The notes under the pieces are model-generated. The model ran no database searches and was not told where the DNA came from. It was given only the letters and a program-made list of their open reading frames with translations. A DNA stretch of 64,000 bases from Pseudobacteroides sp035370245 (GTDB lineage: Bacteria; Bacillota; Clostridia; Acetivibrionales; DSM-2933), in assembly GCA_035370245.1 (NCBI GenBank), contig DAOOVO010000003.1:17523-81522 (forward strand). Reading direction: 5' to 3'. The translations under genes were made by a program, and so were the position numbers. Below are positions 35,769 to 45,020 of this stretch, one piece after another; position 1 is the first letter of the stretch; every line of letters begins with the position of its first letter.

Positions 35769-36938
35769 ATGCCTAAAATAATGGAAATTATAGAAAAGGA
35801 AACTAAAGGGAAAAGCTATCACACCTATAAATACAGTTATGATTCCATTGGTTTACCTTCCATTGATTACGATGATGATCCCAATAAAATAATGAAATGG
35901 AAAGAGTCCGGCGAAACTGGCTCTCACAAAAAGCCAATTGATCTCAAACCTTTAGCCGATAAGCTTCAAGCTGTAGGCGAAAAACCGCTGCTTAAATATT
36001 TTCTTGATGGTTCACGACATGTTTTTAAGGTGGATGACATTGCATATAACAAGCAAGTGTTTCCCGTTGTAGCTGGGCAAATCGGCATTGGTTGTTGTAA
36101 GCGTGAAAATAAGCAAATGTCAAAAGAACGTTTCTATCGTGAATTGGTTTTAGCTCTCCCCGATAAGGCAAACGCTGACGGTTGGGATGATGCAGCTTAT
36201 TTTGCGGCTAAGGTTAAAAAGCTTAATGAAAGCGAAGAATTGAAACGATTGGGGTTGCATTTTTCCGCCATTATTCCATATTCAACATCAAAGGCGGGAT
36301 CTACTGGCACCAAACTTGATAATTTAGCAGTCGCTGTTATACAAGACTATATGATTGAAGCTGAAAAACGAATGGTTGCAGAATTGGTTAAGGATAAACG
36401 TTTGGGACAAGATGCATATTTGCTCAAAGATGGCTCTCTTGAATATAAGGTGATGAAATCCGGTCGAGAGGATTTAAGAACACTCCAAAAGATTAAGCAT
36501 AATTACAGTTGGGTAATTGGTGTTTCCAAGTCATTTAACCCTGAAAGTTGTCTTGATCATACAGGTAAACCAAATTCCAACTATATTGCTGACCTACCTG
36601 TCTTTCACAGAACTCCTGTAGCAAGATACGAAAATCGTGAGTTTTTAGGTGATGTTCAATTCGGCGTTTGGTACATCCGTTTACGGGATAAGCGTAGAAC
36701 GCAAACGCCCTTTGACGGGGTGGTTAAAGTCGAAAAAATAATGATGGATGAAGAAATAGAACACGGCATCGATAGTGACGTTATTGATCTACTTTCCGCC
36801 AACATTATCAACGAACGCAACCCTACCTGTTACGGTACCGACCGCCGCTGGGCAAACCATTTGTACCCCGTCTTTTTGACCGAGTCTTATGTAAAAAGCA
36901 AATACATCAGCACAGAAATGTTTTTACATCTGTTTTGA
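35769..36938 (+). CDS. NurA-like nuclease candidate
   Basis: A 389-residue protein beginning 3 bases after the abiEii stop. It shows weak likeness to NurA nucleases: KYFLDGSRHVFKVDD (about 77-91) resembles the NurA LDGS metal motif, and a late Tyr/His region is near RWANHLYPVFLTESYVKS (about 359-376). The strongest argument is that a HerA-like ATPase follows 14 bases later, since NurA and HerA genes normally pair to form a DNA end-processing machine. It has no signal peptide or membrane helix. If not NurA, it is an unassigned partner of the HerA protein. Confidence 0.55.
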   Translation: MPKIMEIIEKETKGKSYHTYKYSYDSIGLPSIDYDDDPNKIMKWKESGETGSHKKPIDLKPLADKLQAVGEKPLLKYFLDGSRHVFKVDDIAYNKQVFPVVAGQIGIGCCKRENKQMSKERFYRELVLALPDKANADGWDDAAYFAAKVKKLNESEELKRLGLHFSAIIPYSTSKAGSTGTKLDNLAVAVIQDYMIEAEKRMVAELVKDKRLGQDAYLLKDGSLEYKVMKSGREDLRTLQKIKHNYSWVIGVSKSFNPESCLDHTGKPNSNYIADLPVFHRTPVARYENREFLGDVQFGVWYIRLRDKRRTQTPFDGVVKVEKIMMDEEIEHGIDSDVIDLLSANIINERNPTCYGTDRRWANHLYPVFLTESYVKSKYISTEMFLHLF

Positions 36939-36952
36939 GGAGGATAAATAAA

Positions 36953-38662
36953 ATGGCTAATACGATTATAGGTCGTGTGTTGGCAACAGAAAAGAAACCA
37001 ACAACAATTGATGATTTTACATTTTGGACAGATCCCGAACTTATCTTAAACCCGTTTGACATCGTAAAGGTACAACACGTTAATAATTCATTTTCATATG
37101 GCGTTATCGAAGATATTGCACACATCACCGATGCCGCAAGCTTTCTTACCAATTTTATCTCAAGCGATTTTGGTGATGTAAATGCCGAAGAAAACACTCT
37201 GCGTGTAGGAATGAATTATGTTACAGCCAAAGTTGTATGCAATACCGAAAATATTTATATTCCTCTTCAAAGTAACGCAAAAGTAATGTTGGCAACCGCT
37301 GAAGAAATTAACTACGCTCTTGGACTTAATGATATTCGCAATCCGCTTGTATGTGGTTATCTTGAAATGTATGAGGGAACTAAAGGATGTGAGAAAGTTA
37401 CACTCCCTGTAAACCTTAATTCAAAATTCATTATCGGTCCTGAAGGTGCGCATTTAAATATTTCGGGTATCTCCGGCCTTGCTTCAAAGACTTCTTATGC
37501 AATGTTCCTATTGAAGGCCATCCAAGATAGTTATATGAAGAAAGATCCGCAGAATGAGGACGAAGACAGTGTTGCGTTTGTACTTTTCAATGTTAAAGGC
37601 AAAGACTTACTTGCTATTGATCAGTTAAATGACTTCTCTGATGAGCGTAATCCCGAACAAGCTCGAAAAGATACTTTTGCCAAATACGAACAATTGGGAT
37701 TGGCTGCTGAACCTTTCAAAAATGTTCAGTATTACTATCCTTATTCCATCCCAAAGACACGTCATTGGAATACTTATATGACTCCCGAAGAAGTCGCCGA
37801 CAATATCAAAAAGAAGAAAGCCAAAAAATTCAAGTACATTTATAAATACGATAAGGAAAATCTCGACTTAATGTTTGCTAACATTGATGATTCTACTCTA
37901 ACAATGGAAGCGATTATCAGCTATATTATGTCGGGACAAGGTAAATTTAATCAAATCAGCAATTGGCAGGAGTTTCTTGAAGCAGTTAAGGAAAAGTGTT
38001 CTACAGAAACATCTGGAAAAGATAAAGAAATCCCTGTAGCAAGCTGGAGAAAATTTTATCGTATTATCAACAAGAGTATTACGGATAACAAGATTTTTGC
38101 AAGAGATGTTCGTGAAGATGAAGGCGAAACTCGTATTGGTGATGCCCTAAAATATATTAAGAAAAACGAAGTGCACGTTATTGATATTGCCAAGCTCTCT
38201 GAAGATAAACAGGCATATGTATTCGGCGATGCAATCCGTACAATCTATGATTTACAGTTAGGCCAGTATGCCGGAGAAGAAGGTGTAAATCCGCCTTCAA
38301 GAATTGTAATCTTTATCGATGAATTAAACAAATATGCTTCAAAGGAAACACCGAAGAATTCTCCTATCCTTAGACAAGTGCTTGATGTTGCAGAACGTGG
38401 ACGTTCTCTCGGAGTTGTCCTCTTTGCCGCAGAGCAGTTCAGAAGTGCTATTCACGATAGAGTAACCGGTAACTGCTCCACTCACGCTTATGGTCGTACA
38501 AACTCAATCGAAGTCACCAAAAGCGATTATAAGAGTATTCCGTCTGTTTATAAAACTATGATGACTCGTCTAAAGCAGGGTGAATACATCATTCAAAATC
38601 CAATTTTCCGTTCATTGCTTAATATCAAATTCCCGAAACCGATTTATAAGCAATTTAAGTAA
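36953..38662 (+). CDS. HerA-like hexameric DNA translocase ATPase
   Basis: A 569-residue FtsK/HerA-superfamily ATPase. The N-terminal HAS-barrel covers about 1-125 (IIGRVLATEKKPTTIDDFTF, DIVKVQHVNNSFSYGVI). The P-loop region reads HLNISGISGLASKTSYAMFL (about 168-187), a variant without the usual GSGKS. Walker B is RIVIFIDELNKYAS (about 452-465). The C-terminal arginine-finger region lies around RGRSLGVVLFAAEQFRSAIH. ATG at 36953 is chosen because GGAGG lies 9 bases upstream; the frame is open to 36935. A motor role with the preceding nuclease candidate is inferred. Confidence 0.85.
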   Translation: MANTIIGRVLATEKKPTTIDDFTFWTDPELILNPFDIVKVQHVNNSFSYGVIEDIAHITDAASFLTNFISSDFGDVNAEENTLRVGMNYVTAKVVCNTENIYIPLQSNAKVMLATAEEINYALGLNDIRNPLVCGYLEMYEGTKGCEKVTLPVNLNSKFIIGPEGAHLNISGISGLASKTSYAMFLLKAIQDSYMKKDPQNEDEDSVAFVLFNVKGKDLLAIDQLNDFSDERNPEQARKDTFAKYEQLGLAAEPFKNVQYYYPYSIPKTRHWNTYMTPEEVADNIKKKKAKKFKYIYKYDKENLDLMFANIDDSTLTMEAIISYIMSGQGKFNQISNWQEFLEAVKEKCSTETSGKDKEIPVASWRKFYRIINKSITDNKIFARDVREDEGETRIGDALKYIKKNEVHVIDIAKLSEDKQAYVFGDAIRTIYDLQLGQYAGEEGVNPPSRIVIFIDELNKYASKETPKNSPILRQVLDVAERGRSLGVVLFAAEQFRSAIHDRVTGNCSTHAYGRTNSIEVTKSDYKSIPSVYKTMMTRLKQGEYIIQNPIFRSLLNIKFPKPIYKQFK

Positions 38663-38672
38663 GGAGATAGTT

Positions 38673-40226
38673 ATGGCTACAGTAGGTAAAAACATACTTG
38701 ATAACCTAACAACGGGTATGTACTCTGACTCCAAGGTTATCTACAGAGAATATATACAAAATGCTTGTGATCAAATTGATCTTGCAATAAGAGAAGGCAT
38801 CTTGTCTGCTGATGAGGGATACGTCGATATATACATAGATAGCAAGAAACGATACATCAGCATTAAGGATAATGCTACTGGTATTAAAACAACCGATTTT
38901 ATCGAAGATGTTGGTGACATTGCTAACAGCAATAAAGAAATCGGTAAAAACAAAGGTTTTCGTGGTATCGGTCGTCTTTGCGGTTTGGCATATTGTAAAA
39001 CATTAAAATTCTCAACAAGCTATCTGGGCGAATCTGCCAAGTCTATTATGACTTGTGACGCCCAGAAGATGCGAGCAATGCTTATAGAAAATCAAAAATA
39101 TACCCTTGATGAAATTTGGGACGCTATTATAACGTATTCTACCGAACCCGAAGCAAAAGAGGAACACTATTTTGAGGTTGAGATGTTTGATATTAACAAA
39201 GAAAATACCGATCTTCTGAATGATGTAAAAGTTCGTGACTATCTCAGCTTTGTAGTTCCAGTTCCTTATAAAAACACATTTATTCTTCGCAGCCAAATCT
39301 ATAATCACGCAAAGTCTATCAATTATACTATTGATGAATATTGCGTTAGAGTGAATGGATTGCCAATTTTCAAAGAGTACACCACTAAGCTCAAAGAACA
39401 AAGTGGTGCTTCTTTGAAAAATTATGACGAAATCTCTCGTTTAGAATTCAAAGATTTCCGAGATGCTTCCGGTAATTTGATTGCTTGGATGTGGGTAGGT
39501 TTATCACGTTTTGAAAAGCAAATTCCAATTATAAATCATATGCGAGGTTTGCGTATCCGAAGTGCTAATATCCAGCTTGGAAATGATGATGCACTTCAGC
39601 CTCTTTTCAAAGAAAATCGAGGCAACTATTATTTTGTAGGCGAAGTATTTGCTGTAAGCAGTAAACTTATCCCTAACTCCCAGCGTGATTATTTTAATGA
39701 AAACGAAACCCGTGTTTTGTTTGAAGATCTGTTGCGAGAGTATTTTTACGATGTGTTGCACAAGCTTTATTATGAGGCTAATCGTGTCAAAAATGACTAT
39801 AAACGTCAAGAAGAATATCTTAGCAAAGTCGCCGAATATCAGAAGAAAGAGACAGAGCAAGGTTTTGTCAATGAAGAAGAGCGTCAAAGACTTCAATTTG
39901 ACATTGATAAAGCTAAGAAAACTGCCGAAGATGCCCGTAAACGTTTGGATAAATTCGACACCAACGACAGCACTTCTCCTTTATCTATAGTTAGAAAAAA
40001 CATTGCACAGAAATACGAGGCTGATAAGCTGAAAAAGCAAGCTGAAACAACTACCGTTACGCTTGATGACAACGATAAGAAAAAATCATTTGTTACAAGT
40101 GGTATGTCTAAGCTTTCAAGAAGTGAACGTAAATTAGTCGGCAAAATTTTATCCATTATCACCGATATTGCTCCAAAGGATATTGCAGAGCAGATTATCG
40201 ATAAAATAAAAGAAGAGATGAGATAA
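38673..40226 (+). CDS. Hsp90/MORC-like GHKL ATPase
   Basis: A 517-residue protein with an N-terminal GHKL ATPase domain. N-box: YREYIQNACDQIDLA. ATP-lid motifs: IKDNATGIKTTDF (a DxGxG variant with Ala for the first Gly) and NKGFRGIGRLCGLAY. A middle transducer-like region follows, with MRGLRIRSANIQLGN and NSQRDYFNENE, and then a charged coiled coil (about 385-450). There is no membrane segment. GHKL ATPases of this kind act as nucleotide-gated clamps in bacterial defence and chromatin-like systems. ATG at 38673 follows AAGGAG; the open frame to 38580 overlaps the HerA gene in another frame and is not used. Confidence 0.85.
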   Translation: MATVGKNILDNLTTGMYSDSKVIYREYIQNACDQIDLAIREGILSADEGYVDIYIDSKKRYISIKDNATGIKTTDFIEDVGDIANSNKEIGKNKGFRGIGRLCGLAYCKTLKFSTSYLGESAKSIMTCDAQKMRAMLIENQKYTLDEIWDAIITYSTEPEAKEEHYFEVEMFDINKENTDLLNDVKVRDYLSFVVPVPYKNTFILRSQIYNHAKSINYTIDEYCVRVNGLPIFKEYTTKLKEQSGASLKNYDEISRLEFKDFRDASGNLIAWMWVGLSRFEKQIPIINHMRGLRIRSANIQLGNDDALQPLFKENRGNYYFVGEVFAVSSKLIPNSQRDYFNENETRVLFEDLLREYFYDVLHKLYYEANRVKNDYKRQEEYLSKVAEYQKKETEQGFVNEEERQRLQFDIDKAKKTAEDARKRLDKFDTNDSTSPLSIVRKNIAQKYEADKLKKQAETTTVTLDDNDKKKSFVTSGMSKLSRSERKLVGKILSIITDIAPKDIAEQIIDKIKEEMR

Positions 40227-40232
40227 CACCCT

Positions 40233-42131
40233 ATGAATAGAAAAGTTTTGCTCATTGAGCCCAACTACAAGAATAAATACCCCCCGATGGGGCTAATGAA
40301 ACTGGCAACTTATTATCGTATGGTTGGAGACGATGTTCGTTTTTATAAAGGCGATATGCGTTCTTTAGCGGTAGAGTTGATTTGCGAGGATTTAATAAAC
40401 CATCTTTCTATTATTTTTCCCGAGGTTTTTTGGAAAAACTATTATCCTACGCTTTTTAATTTTATAAAACTTGGCAAGTACGCAATCCTTGAGTCCGATC
40501 CTATCTTTGAGGATGAAATTGTACTTGATGCAGTAAAAGAATACCGAAAAAAATATAAAGACAAAGAGTATTTTACCAATCCAAGATTTGATAAAGTAGG
40601 TATTACTACATTATTTACATTCTATTGGGATATTACCATTGATACGATCAACTTTGCCAAACAACTTTGCAAGAACCCGGAAGATGTTATGGTAGGCGGT
40701 ATTATGTCATCACTGCTTTCGGAAGAAGTGTATGAAGCAACAGGAATACGCCCATTTGTAGGGTTACTCAATCATCCAGGTGATATTGATCCTGGTAATC
40801 CCCTTATAATAGACGAACTCCCTCTTGATTACTCTATTCTGGAAGAGATAGACTATATTTATCCCGCAAATAACACTTATTTTGCTTATATGACAAGAGG
40901 TTGCGTAAATAAGTGCAAATTCTGCGCAGTACCCAAACTTGAGCCGCAATATTGTGATTACATAAATCTTAGACAGCGGATTCAACACACTGACAAACGC
41001 TTTGGAGCAAGAAAAGATTTGCTTCTTCTTGATAACAATGTTTTGGCATCAAAATGTTATAATCAAATCATTGATGAAATCAGAGATTGTGGTTTTGGAG
41101 TTGGTGCAACTTATACCCCACCAAATGAATACGAGATAATGATTAATAATCTCAAGGATTCGTACAATGACCGTGCATATATCCGTAAAGCAATTTCTAT
41201 CTATAAAGAAATAATGGAAAAGCTAAAAGATGATGCAGAAAAAACAGAACTATATCTTAAATTGGAAGAAGCTCATTGCCTTTATTACTATACTGCTTCT
41301 AAAGAAGATATTTTGGGTTTGGATGAATATGTGCGTCCGTTGTACGATAAAACCCATAAACCTTCAAAGAGGAAGCGTATTGTGGATTTCAACCAAGGTA
41401 TTGATTCTCGCTTGATTACAAAATCCAATATGGATAAATTGTCAGAGGTGAATATTTATCCTTTACGTATAGCTTTTGACCATTGGAATTTAAAAGATAT
41501 TTACGAACAATCCATTCGCACGGCGGTAGGTAGTGGGATAAAAAATTTGTCTAACTATCTTTTATATAATTTCGAGGACAAGCCTGAAGAACTTTACTAC
41601 CGTCTGAGAATGAATGTGGATTTGTGCGAAGAATTGGGAGCAAGCATATACTCGTTCCCGATGAAGTACCATCCGATAAACGATAAAGAGTTCTTTATGA
41701 ACCGTGATTACATCGGTAAACATTGGAACAGAAAATTTATTCGTGCAGTCCAAGCCGTGCTTAATTCTACAAAAGGTAAAATCGGACGTGGTGTCGAATT
41801 CTTTGAAGAAGCATTTGGACGTGATATTAATGAGTTTATGAAAATCCTTTGGATGCCGGAAACTTTTATCATATATCGAAGAATATATGATGCCGATCTT
41901 CGTAAGCGTCTTGCCGATAGGTATACTACTGTAACAAAGAACGATTGTGATTTAACGAGTGAGTGGTGGGAGAAATTCAATGCGTTGCCACCAGATAAAC
42001 TTGAAAGGGCGAAAGCGATTATTGCCTTAAACAAATTCAAAGATGGTGATCTTATATGTGATGATAAAGAAATAAACGATGTTTTAGAATACTATAAAAT
42101 CACCCGTGATGATACAGAAAATAATCAATAA
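40233..42131 (+). CDS. B12-binding-like radical SAM protein of the cargo operon
   Basis: A 632-residue radical SAM enzyme starting 6 bases after the GHKL gene. The N-terminus (RKVLLIEPNYKNKYPPMGL) resembles cobalamin-binding-domain radical SAM proteins. The 4Fe-4S motif is clear in TRGCVNKCKFCAVPKLEP (about 225-242). The middle has a charged helical insertion (about 315-375) before conserved barrel segments such as VDFNQGIDSRLITKSNM and YPLRIAFDHWN. The substrate is unknown; in this context nucleic acid or protein modification is possible. The ribosome binding site is weak. Confidence 0.85.
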   Translation: MNRKVLLIEPNYKNKYPPMGLMKLATYYRMVGDDVRFYKGDMRSLAVELICEDLINHLSIIFPEVFWKNYYPTLFNFIKLGKYAILESDPIFEDEIVLDAVKEYRKKYKDKEYFTNPRFDKVGITTLFTFYWDITIDTINFAKQLCKNPEDVMVGGIMSSLLSEEVYEATGIRPFVGLLNHPGDIDPGNPLIIDELPLDYSILEEIDYIYPANNTYFAYMTRGCVNKCKFCAVPKLEPQYCDYINLRQRIQHTDKRFGARKDLLLLDNNVLASKCYNQIIDEIRDCGFGVGATYTPPNEYEIMINNLKDSYNDRAYIRKAISIYKEIMEKLKDDAEKTELYLKLEEAHCLYYYTASKEDILGLDEYVRPLYDKTHKPSKRKRIVDFNQGIDSRLITKSNMDKLSEVNIYPLRIAFDHWNLKDIYEQSIRTAVGSGIKNLSNYLLYNFEDKPEELYYRLRMNVDLCEELGASIYSFPMKYHPINDKEFFMNRDYIGKHWNRKFIRAVQAVLNSTKGKIGRGVEFFEEAFGRDINEFMKILWMPETFIIYRRIYDADLRKRLADRYTTVTKNDCDLTSEWWEKFNALPPDKLERAKAIIALNKFKDGDLICDDKEINDVLEYYKITRDDTENNQ

Positions 42132-42135
42132 GAAA

Positions 42136-42172
42136 ATGGCGGTAGAGGGTGAATCCCTACCGCCGTTTTATC
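42136..42172. terminator. Bidirectional terminator at the end of the cargo operon
   Basis: GGCGGTAG (42138-42145) pairs with CTACCGCC (42157-42164), followed by GTTTTATC. It fills the 41-base gap between the convergent radical SAM and tnpV genes. Confidence 0.8.
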
Positions 42173-42547
42173 TTATGCGTAAATAAGCTCTGTATTGATA
42201 ATCTCAGTTGCTCTGCTGCGGATATTATTCATCTTCTGCACCCACAGCATTTGATTTTCAGCCTTAAGCTTTTCCGTTACATTTTCTTTTTCCGCCAGTT
42301 GTTTTACCAGCCGGGAAAACATTTCCTCTGCCTGTTCGTCAATATCAGCAAGGTAACTGTTCAGCTTGCAGGAAGTCAGCAGATTCGCATAAAGAGTCCT
42401 TTTATGCTCCTTAATATGCCTCAGGTGCCGCTGTCCCCACACACCTACTGGTTTCTGTTCTTCTTCGGGCAGTGAGAGGCAAGGGAGATAATAATCTCCC
42501 TGCATCTCATAACTCCCGCCCATTTCTTCAAAAATCGTCTTTGTCAT
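42173..42547 (-). CDS. tnpV: TnpV-type transposon-encoded protein
   Basis: A 124-residue protein of the TnpV family found on mobilizable transposons of Firmicutes. The family pattern is evident: FEEMGGSYEMQGDYYLPCL, GVWGQRHLRHIKEHK, YANLLTSCKLNSYLADID, a coiled-coil part and the tail EIINTELIYA. The function is not established. It follows the relaxase gene by 9 bases and is probably co-transcribed. Confidence 0.88.
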   Translation of the reverse strand: MTKTIFEEMGGSYEMQGDYYLPCLSLPEEEQKPVGVWGQRHLRHIKEHKRTLYANLLTSCKLNSYLADIDEQAEEMFSRLVKQLAEKENVTEKLKAENQMLWVQKMNNIRSRATEIINTELIYA

Positions 42548-42556
42548 TTTGTTTTC

Positions 42557-43810
42557 CTACCTTTCATAATTTTTATTTTTTGAGTGTTTTCCACGCTCTT
42601 GGGACTGTGTTTTCGGTGCAGGAATCGGTTCATAATAAATGCTCTTTTCCTGCTTTTTGAACCTCTCAAGGATACCGTCTATAAATTCTTTTACCGCCTT
42701 TGGAGCCGCTTTTAATGCTTCAAGATACGGTCTGCACTTTTCCGTCAGCTCAGATAAGGCAGTTTTAAGCCGTGAAACTTCCGACTGTAATGACCATATC
42801 TGTCTCGTGAGATACCGATTTTCTTCCTGCAATTTCTTTGCTTCAGACACTGCTGAGTAGCTTTGTTTTGCAAGGGTTGTCAGCTTCTCGTAGTCATCAG
42901 CCGACACGGTATATTTGCCTGTAAAAGACTTTTTACCTGAGCTGTCGATCTCATTAAAGGTCATAAAGGCATTGTGATTTTCTTCGTACCGTACCTGTTC
43001 TCCAGCGATTTTTTCTTGAAGATCTGATAGTTTCTCTTTGTCTTTCTTGATTTTAAATTCAAGTGAAGCCAAGTTTTCAGCGGTGCTTCCACGCTCTCCA
43101 CGACTGAATCCGTTAAAGCCAGCTTCCTGCATATGTTCATAAAACTTGTCCTGCAATATGCTGTAGGAAGCGTGATAGACTTGTTTTCCTTTGCTGTTCA
43201 GAATCGGATTTCCGTTTTCATCAAGAGCCTTTTCGGACTTCCATTTCTTTGAATGGCTCACCTGATGAATGACTTCTTTCACTTTTCCGACCAGTTCGGG
43301 ATCTTTACATCGTTTCGTCCAGCGCACCTCCTTGTCCACCACCGGCAGAGCCATAATATGCAGATGATAGTGGTAAATCGGTCTACCGTACTTCTCAGTC
43401 ATTGCTGTGTTCAGTTCGTCAGCGTGCATTACAGCAGATACAATATTGTCTTTACCGTAAAGCTTTTCTGCAAAATGGAAAGCTTCTTCATAGAATCGGC
43501 AGGCATATTCATAGCCGCCGTTCTGTTCAAAATAATCGGTGTTTACATCCATAATCATCTCGTCAAAGACCGTCGCATCAGGTTTTAATCCTTTCAGTGA
43601 TACCATTCCTGCGCCAATCATTTTGTCAAGATGTTCGTTATAAGTCAACTCTCCGCATCTCTTAAAACTTACATTCATAGGAGTACGGGAGAGGTCAACA
43701 TTCATATTTTCATAGCTGTCATTTTTACGCTCGATGTGTCGCTCAAACTTACCAACTGTCGCTCTTGTACGGGTTTCGATACGGGCGACACTGAAGTTTT
43801 GTATTGCCAT
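42557..43810 (-). CDS. mobV: MobV/Pre-family relaxase
   Basis: Plasmid recombination/mobilization relaxase, 417 residues, which nicks oriT to start mobilization. The N-terminus has IETRTRATVGKFERHIERKN and MNVDLSRTPMN. The metal-binding histidine motif is HYHLHIMALPVVDKE (about 142-156). The C-terminal half is coiled coil (about 235-370), for dimerisation. A repeat-rich non-coding region lies directly upstream and probably contains oriT. Confidence 0.92.
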   Translation of the reverse strand: MAIQNFSVARIETRTRATVGKFERHIERKNDSYENMNVDLSRTPMNVSFKRCGELTYNEHLDKMIGAGMVSLKGLKPDATVFDEMIMDVNTDYFEQNGGYEYACRFYEEAFHFAEKLYGKDNIVSAVMHADELNTAMTEKYGRPIYHYHLHIMALPVVDKEVRWTKRCKDPELVGKVKEVIHQVSHSKKWKSEKALDENGNPILNSKGKQVYHASYSILQDKFYEHMQEAGFNGFSRGERGSTAENLASLEFKIKKDKEKLSDLQEKIAGEQVRYEENHNAFMTFNEIDSSGKKSFTGKYTVSADDYEKLTTLAKQSYSAVSEAKKLQEENRYLTRQIWSLQSEVSRLKTALSELTEKCRPYLEALKAAPKAVKEFIDGILERFKKQEKSIYYEPIPAPKTQSQERGKHSKNKNYER

Positions 43811-44057
43811 TTTCTCACTCCTTTTCGCAGGTGTATTTTCGGGGAGCCGCAGTTACACAACTTTTTCAAAGTGTGTAACCCACTATGACACTTTCAGCAC
43901 TTCGGCTGCAAAGATGTCGTGGGCTCTCCGTGGGGCAAAGAACACCTTTGAAAAGGTGCTCTCTGCACTCTCCACCAAACTTTATTACTTCCCGAAAAAG
44001 GAACATTGCAAGGTTGCAGATATGCCTGCCTTTGCAATGTTGCAACCTTGAAAAGCT
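43811..44057. other. Candidate oriT / repeat-rich non-coding region
   Basis: No gene. An 8-bp inverted repeat GTTACACA / TGTGTAAC (43852-43859, 43872-43879) with adjacent AAAGTGTGTAACCC resembles the hairpin and TAGTGTG-TTA nick region of MobV origins. Farther right are arms in A-B-A'-B' order: AACATTGCA (44002), AGGTTGCA (44011), TGCAATGTT (44033), TGCAACCT (44041). The position upstream of the relaxase gene supports an oriT; the exact nick site is not proven. Confidence 0.55.
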
Positions 44058-45020
44058 TCACTCTGTTTTTTCGGGAAGCTGCCAGTACCACTGACTGCCC
44101 TCTTTAACCGATTGGACATTCAGCGCTTTCTTTGCCTCGTCCAACACACGCTTGGAGATACCTACCGCCTGTGCTTTTTTCAGCAATGCCTGCTGTGGAT
44201 ATTTGCCCTTGGAAAGATATTCGAGTATTAAATTTTCAGCCTGTTCGGATTTCTTTTCTTTCGGAATACCGCTTAACAAATCATCAACTGAGATATCGTA
44301 ATGACCGAGCCAACTAAATCCGTTTTCTTTGTCCAGTTCAAAGGCAATCGCTTCACCTTCGGGTGCAAGGGAAGACTTGTCCTGCACCATCACTCTGACC
44401 TGCGGATTGTCTTTAATTCTCCCAACAATCAAAACACTTCTCGCCGAAGCCTGAAAATCAATGGAACCAAGTCCACGGTAAGAAGATTTGTTACCGCTAC
44501 CTTTGTTCATATGACCGACAAGCAGAACTGCACAGTCATATTTTTCTGCGATTCTTCCAAGCTGTGCCATCACATTACGGACTTCATTGGCGTTGTTCAT
44601 ATTGATATTTGCGCCGACATACGCCTGAATCGGATCAAGGATTACCACCCTTGCACCGACTTCTATAATTGCTTTTTCAATTCGTTCATCCAGCATACTA
44701 AGTACAGCTTCCGATTCATCTATGACTTTGATTTGAGTACAGTCTGCTTCAGCCGCTTCTAATCTCGGCTTGATGGTATCTTCCAGTCCATCCTCGGCAG
44801 TTTGATAGATGATTTTAACAGGCTCACGCTCGGTATCGTCATAGGGCAGTGCTTCTCCTTTAGAGAGAAGCGCCGCCAGTCTTAACGCCAAAGTTGTTTT
44901 GCCCTCGCCGGGATCGCCCTGAATGATTGTGATTTTTCCGTATGGAATATATGGATACCAGAGCCAGTTCACTTCCTTACTCTGTACTTCATCCATACTG
45001 ATAATTTTAAGTTCAGCCAT
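44058..45020 (-). CDS. RecA-fold (AAA_25) ATPase of the mobile element
   Basis: A 320-residue RepA/DnaB-like ATPase. Walker A is IQGDPGEGKTTLALRLAALL (about 34-53), Walker B is ARVVILDPIQAYVG (about 120-133), and the sensor stretch CAVLLVGHMNKG follows. A C-terminal winged-helix-like region (about 240-310) may bind DNA. In such elements it probably unwinds or replicates the excised circle. Its start overlaps the end of the 48-residue ORF by 8 bases. Confidence 0.82.
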   Translation of the reverse strand: MAELKIISMDEVQSKEVNWLWYPYIPYGKITIIQGDPGEGKTTLALRLAALLSKGEALPYDDTEREPVKIIYQTAEDGLEDTIKPRLEAAEADCTQIKVIDESEAVLSMLDERIEKAIIEVGARVVILDPIQAYVGANINMNNANEVRNVMAQLGRIAEKYDCAVLLVGHMNKGSGNKSSYRGLGSIDFQASARSVLIVGRIKDNPQVRVMVQDKSSLAPEGEAIAFELDKENGFSWLGHYDISVDDLLSGIPKEKKSEQAENLILEYLSKGKYPQQALLKKAQAVGISKRVLDEAKKALNVQSVKEGSQWYWQLPEKTE

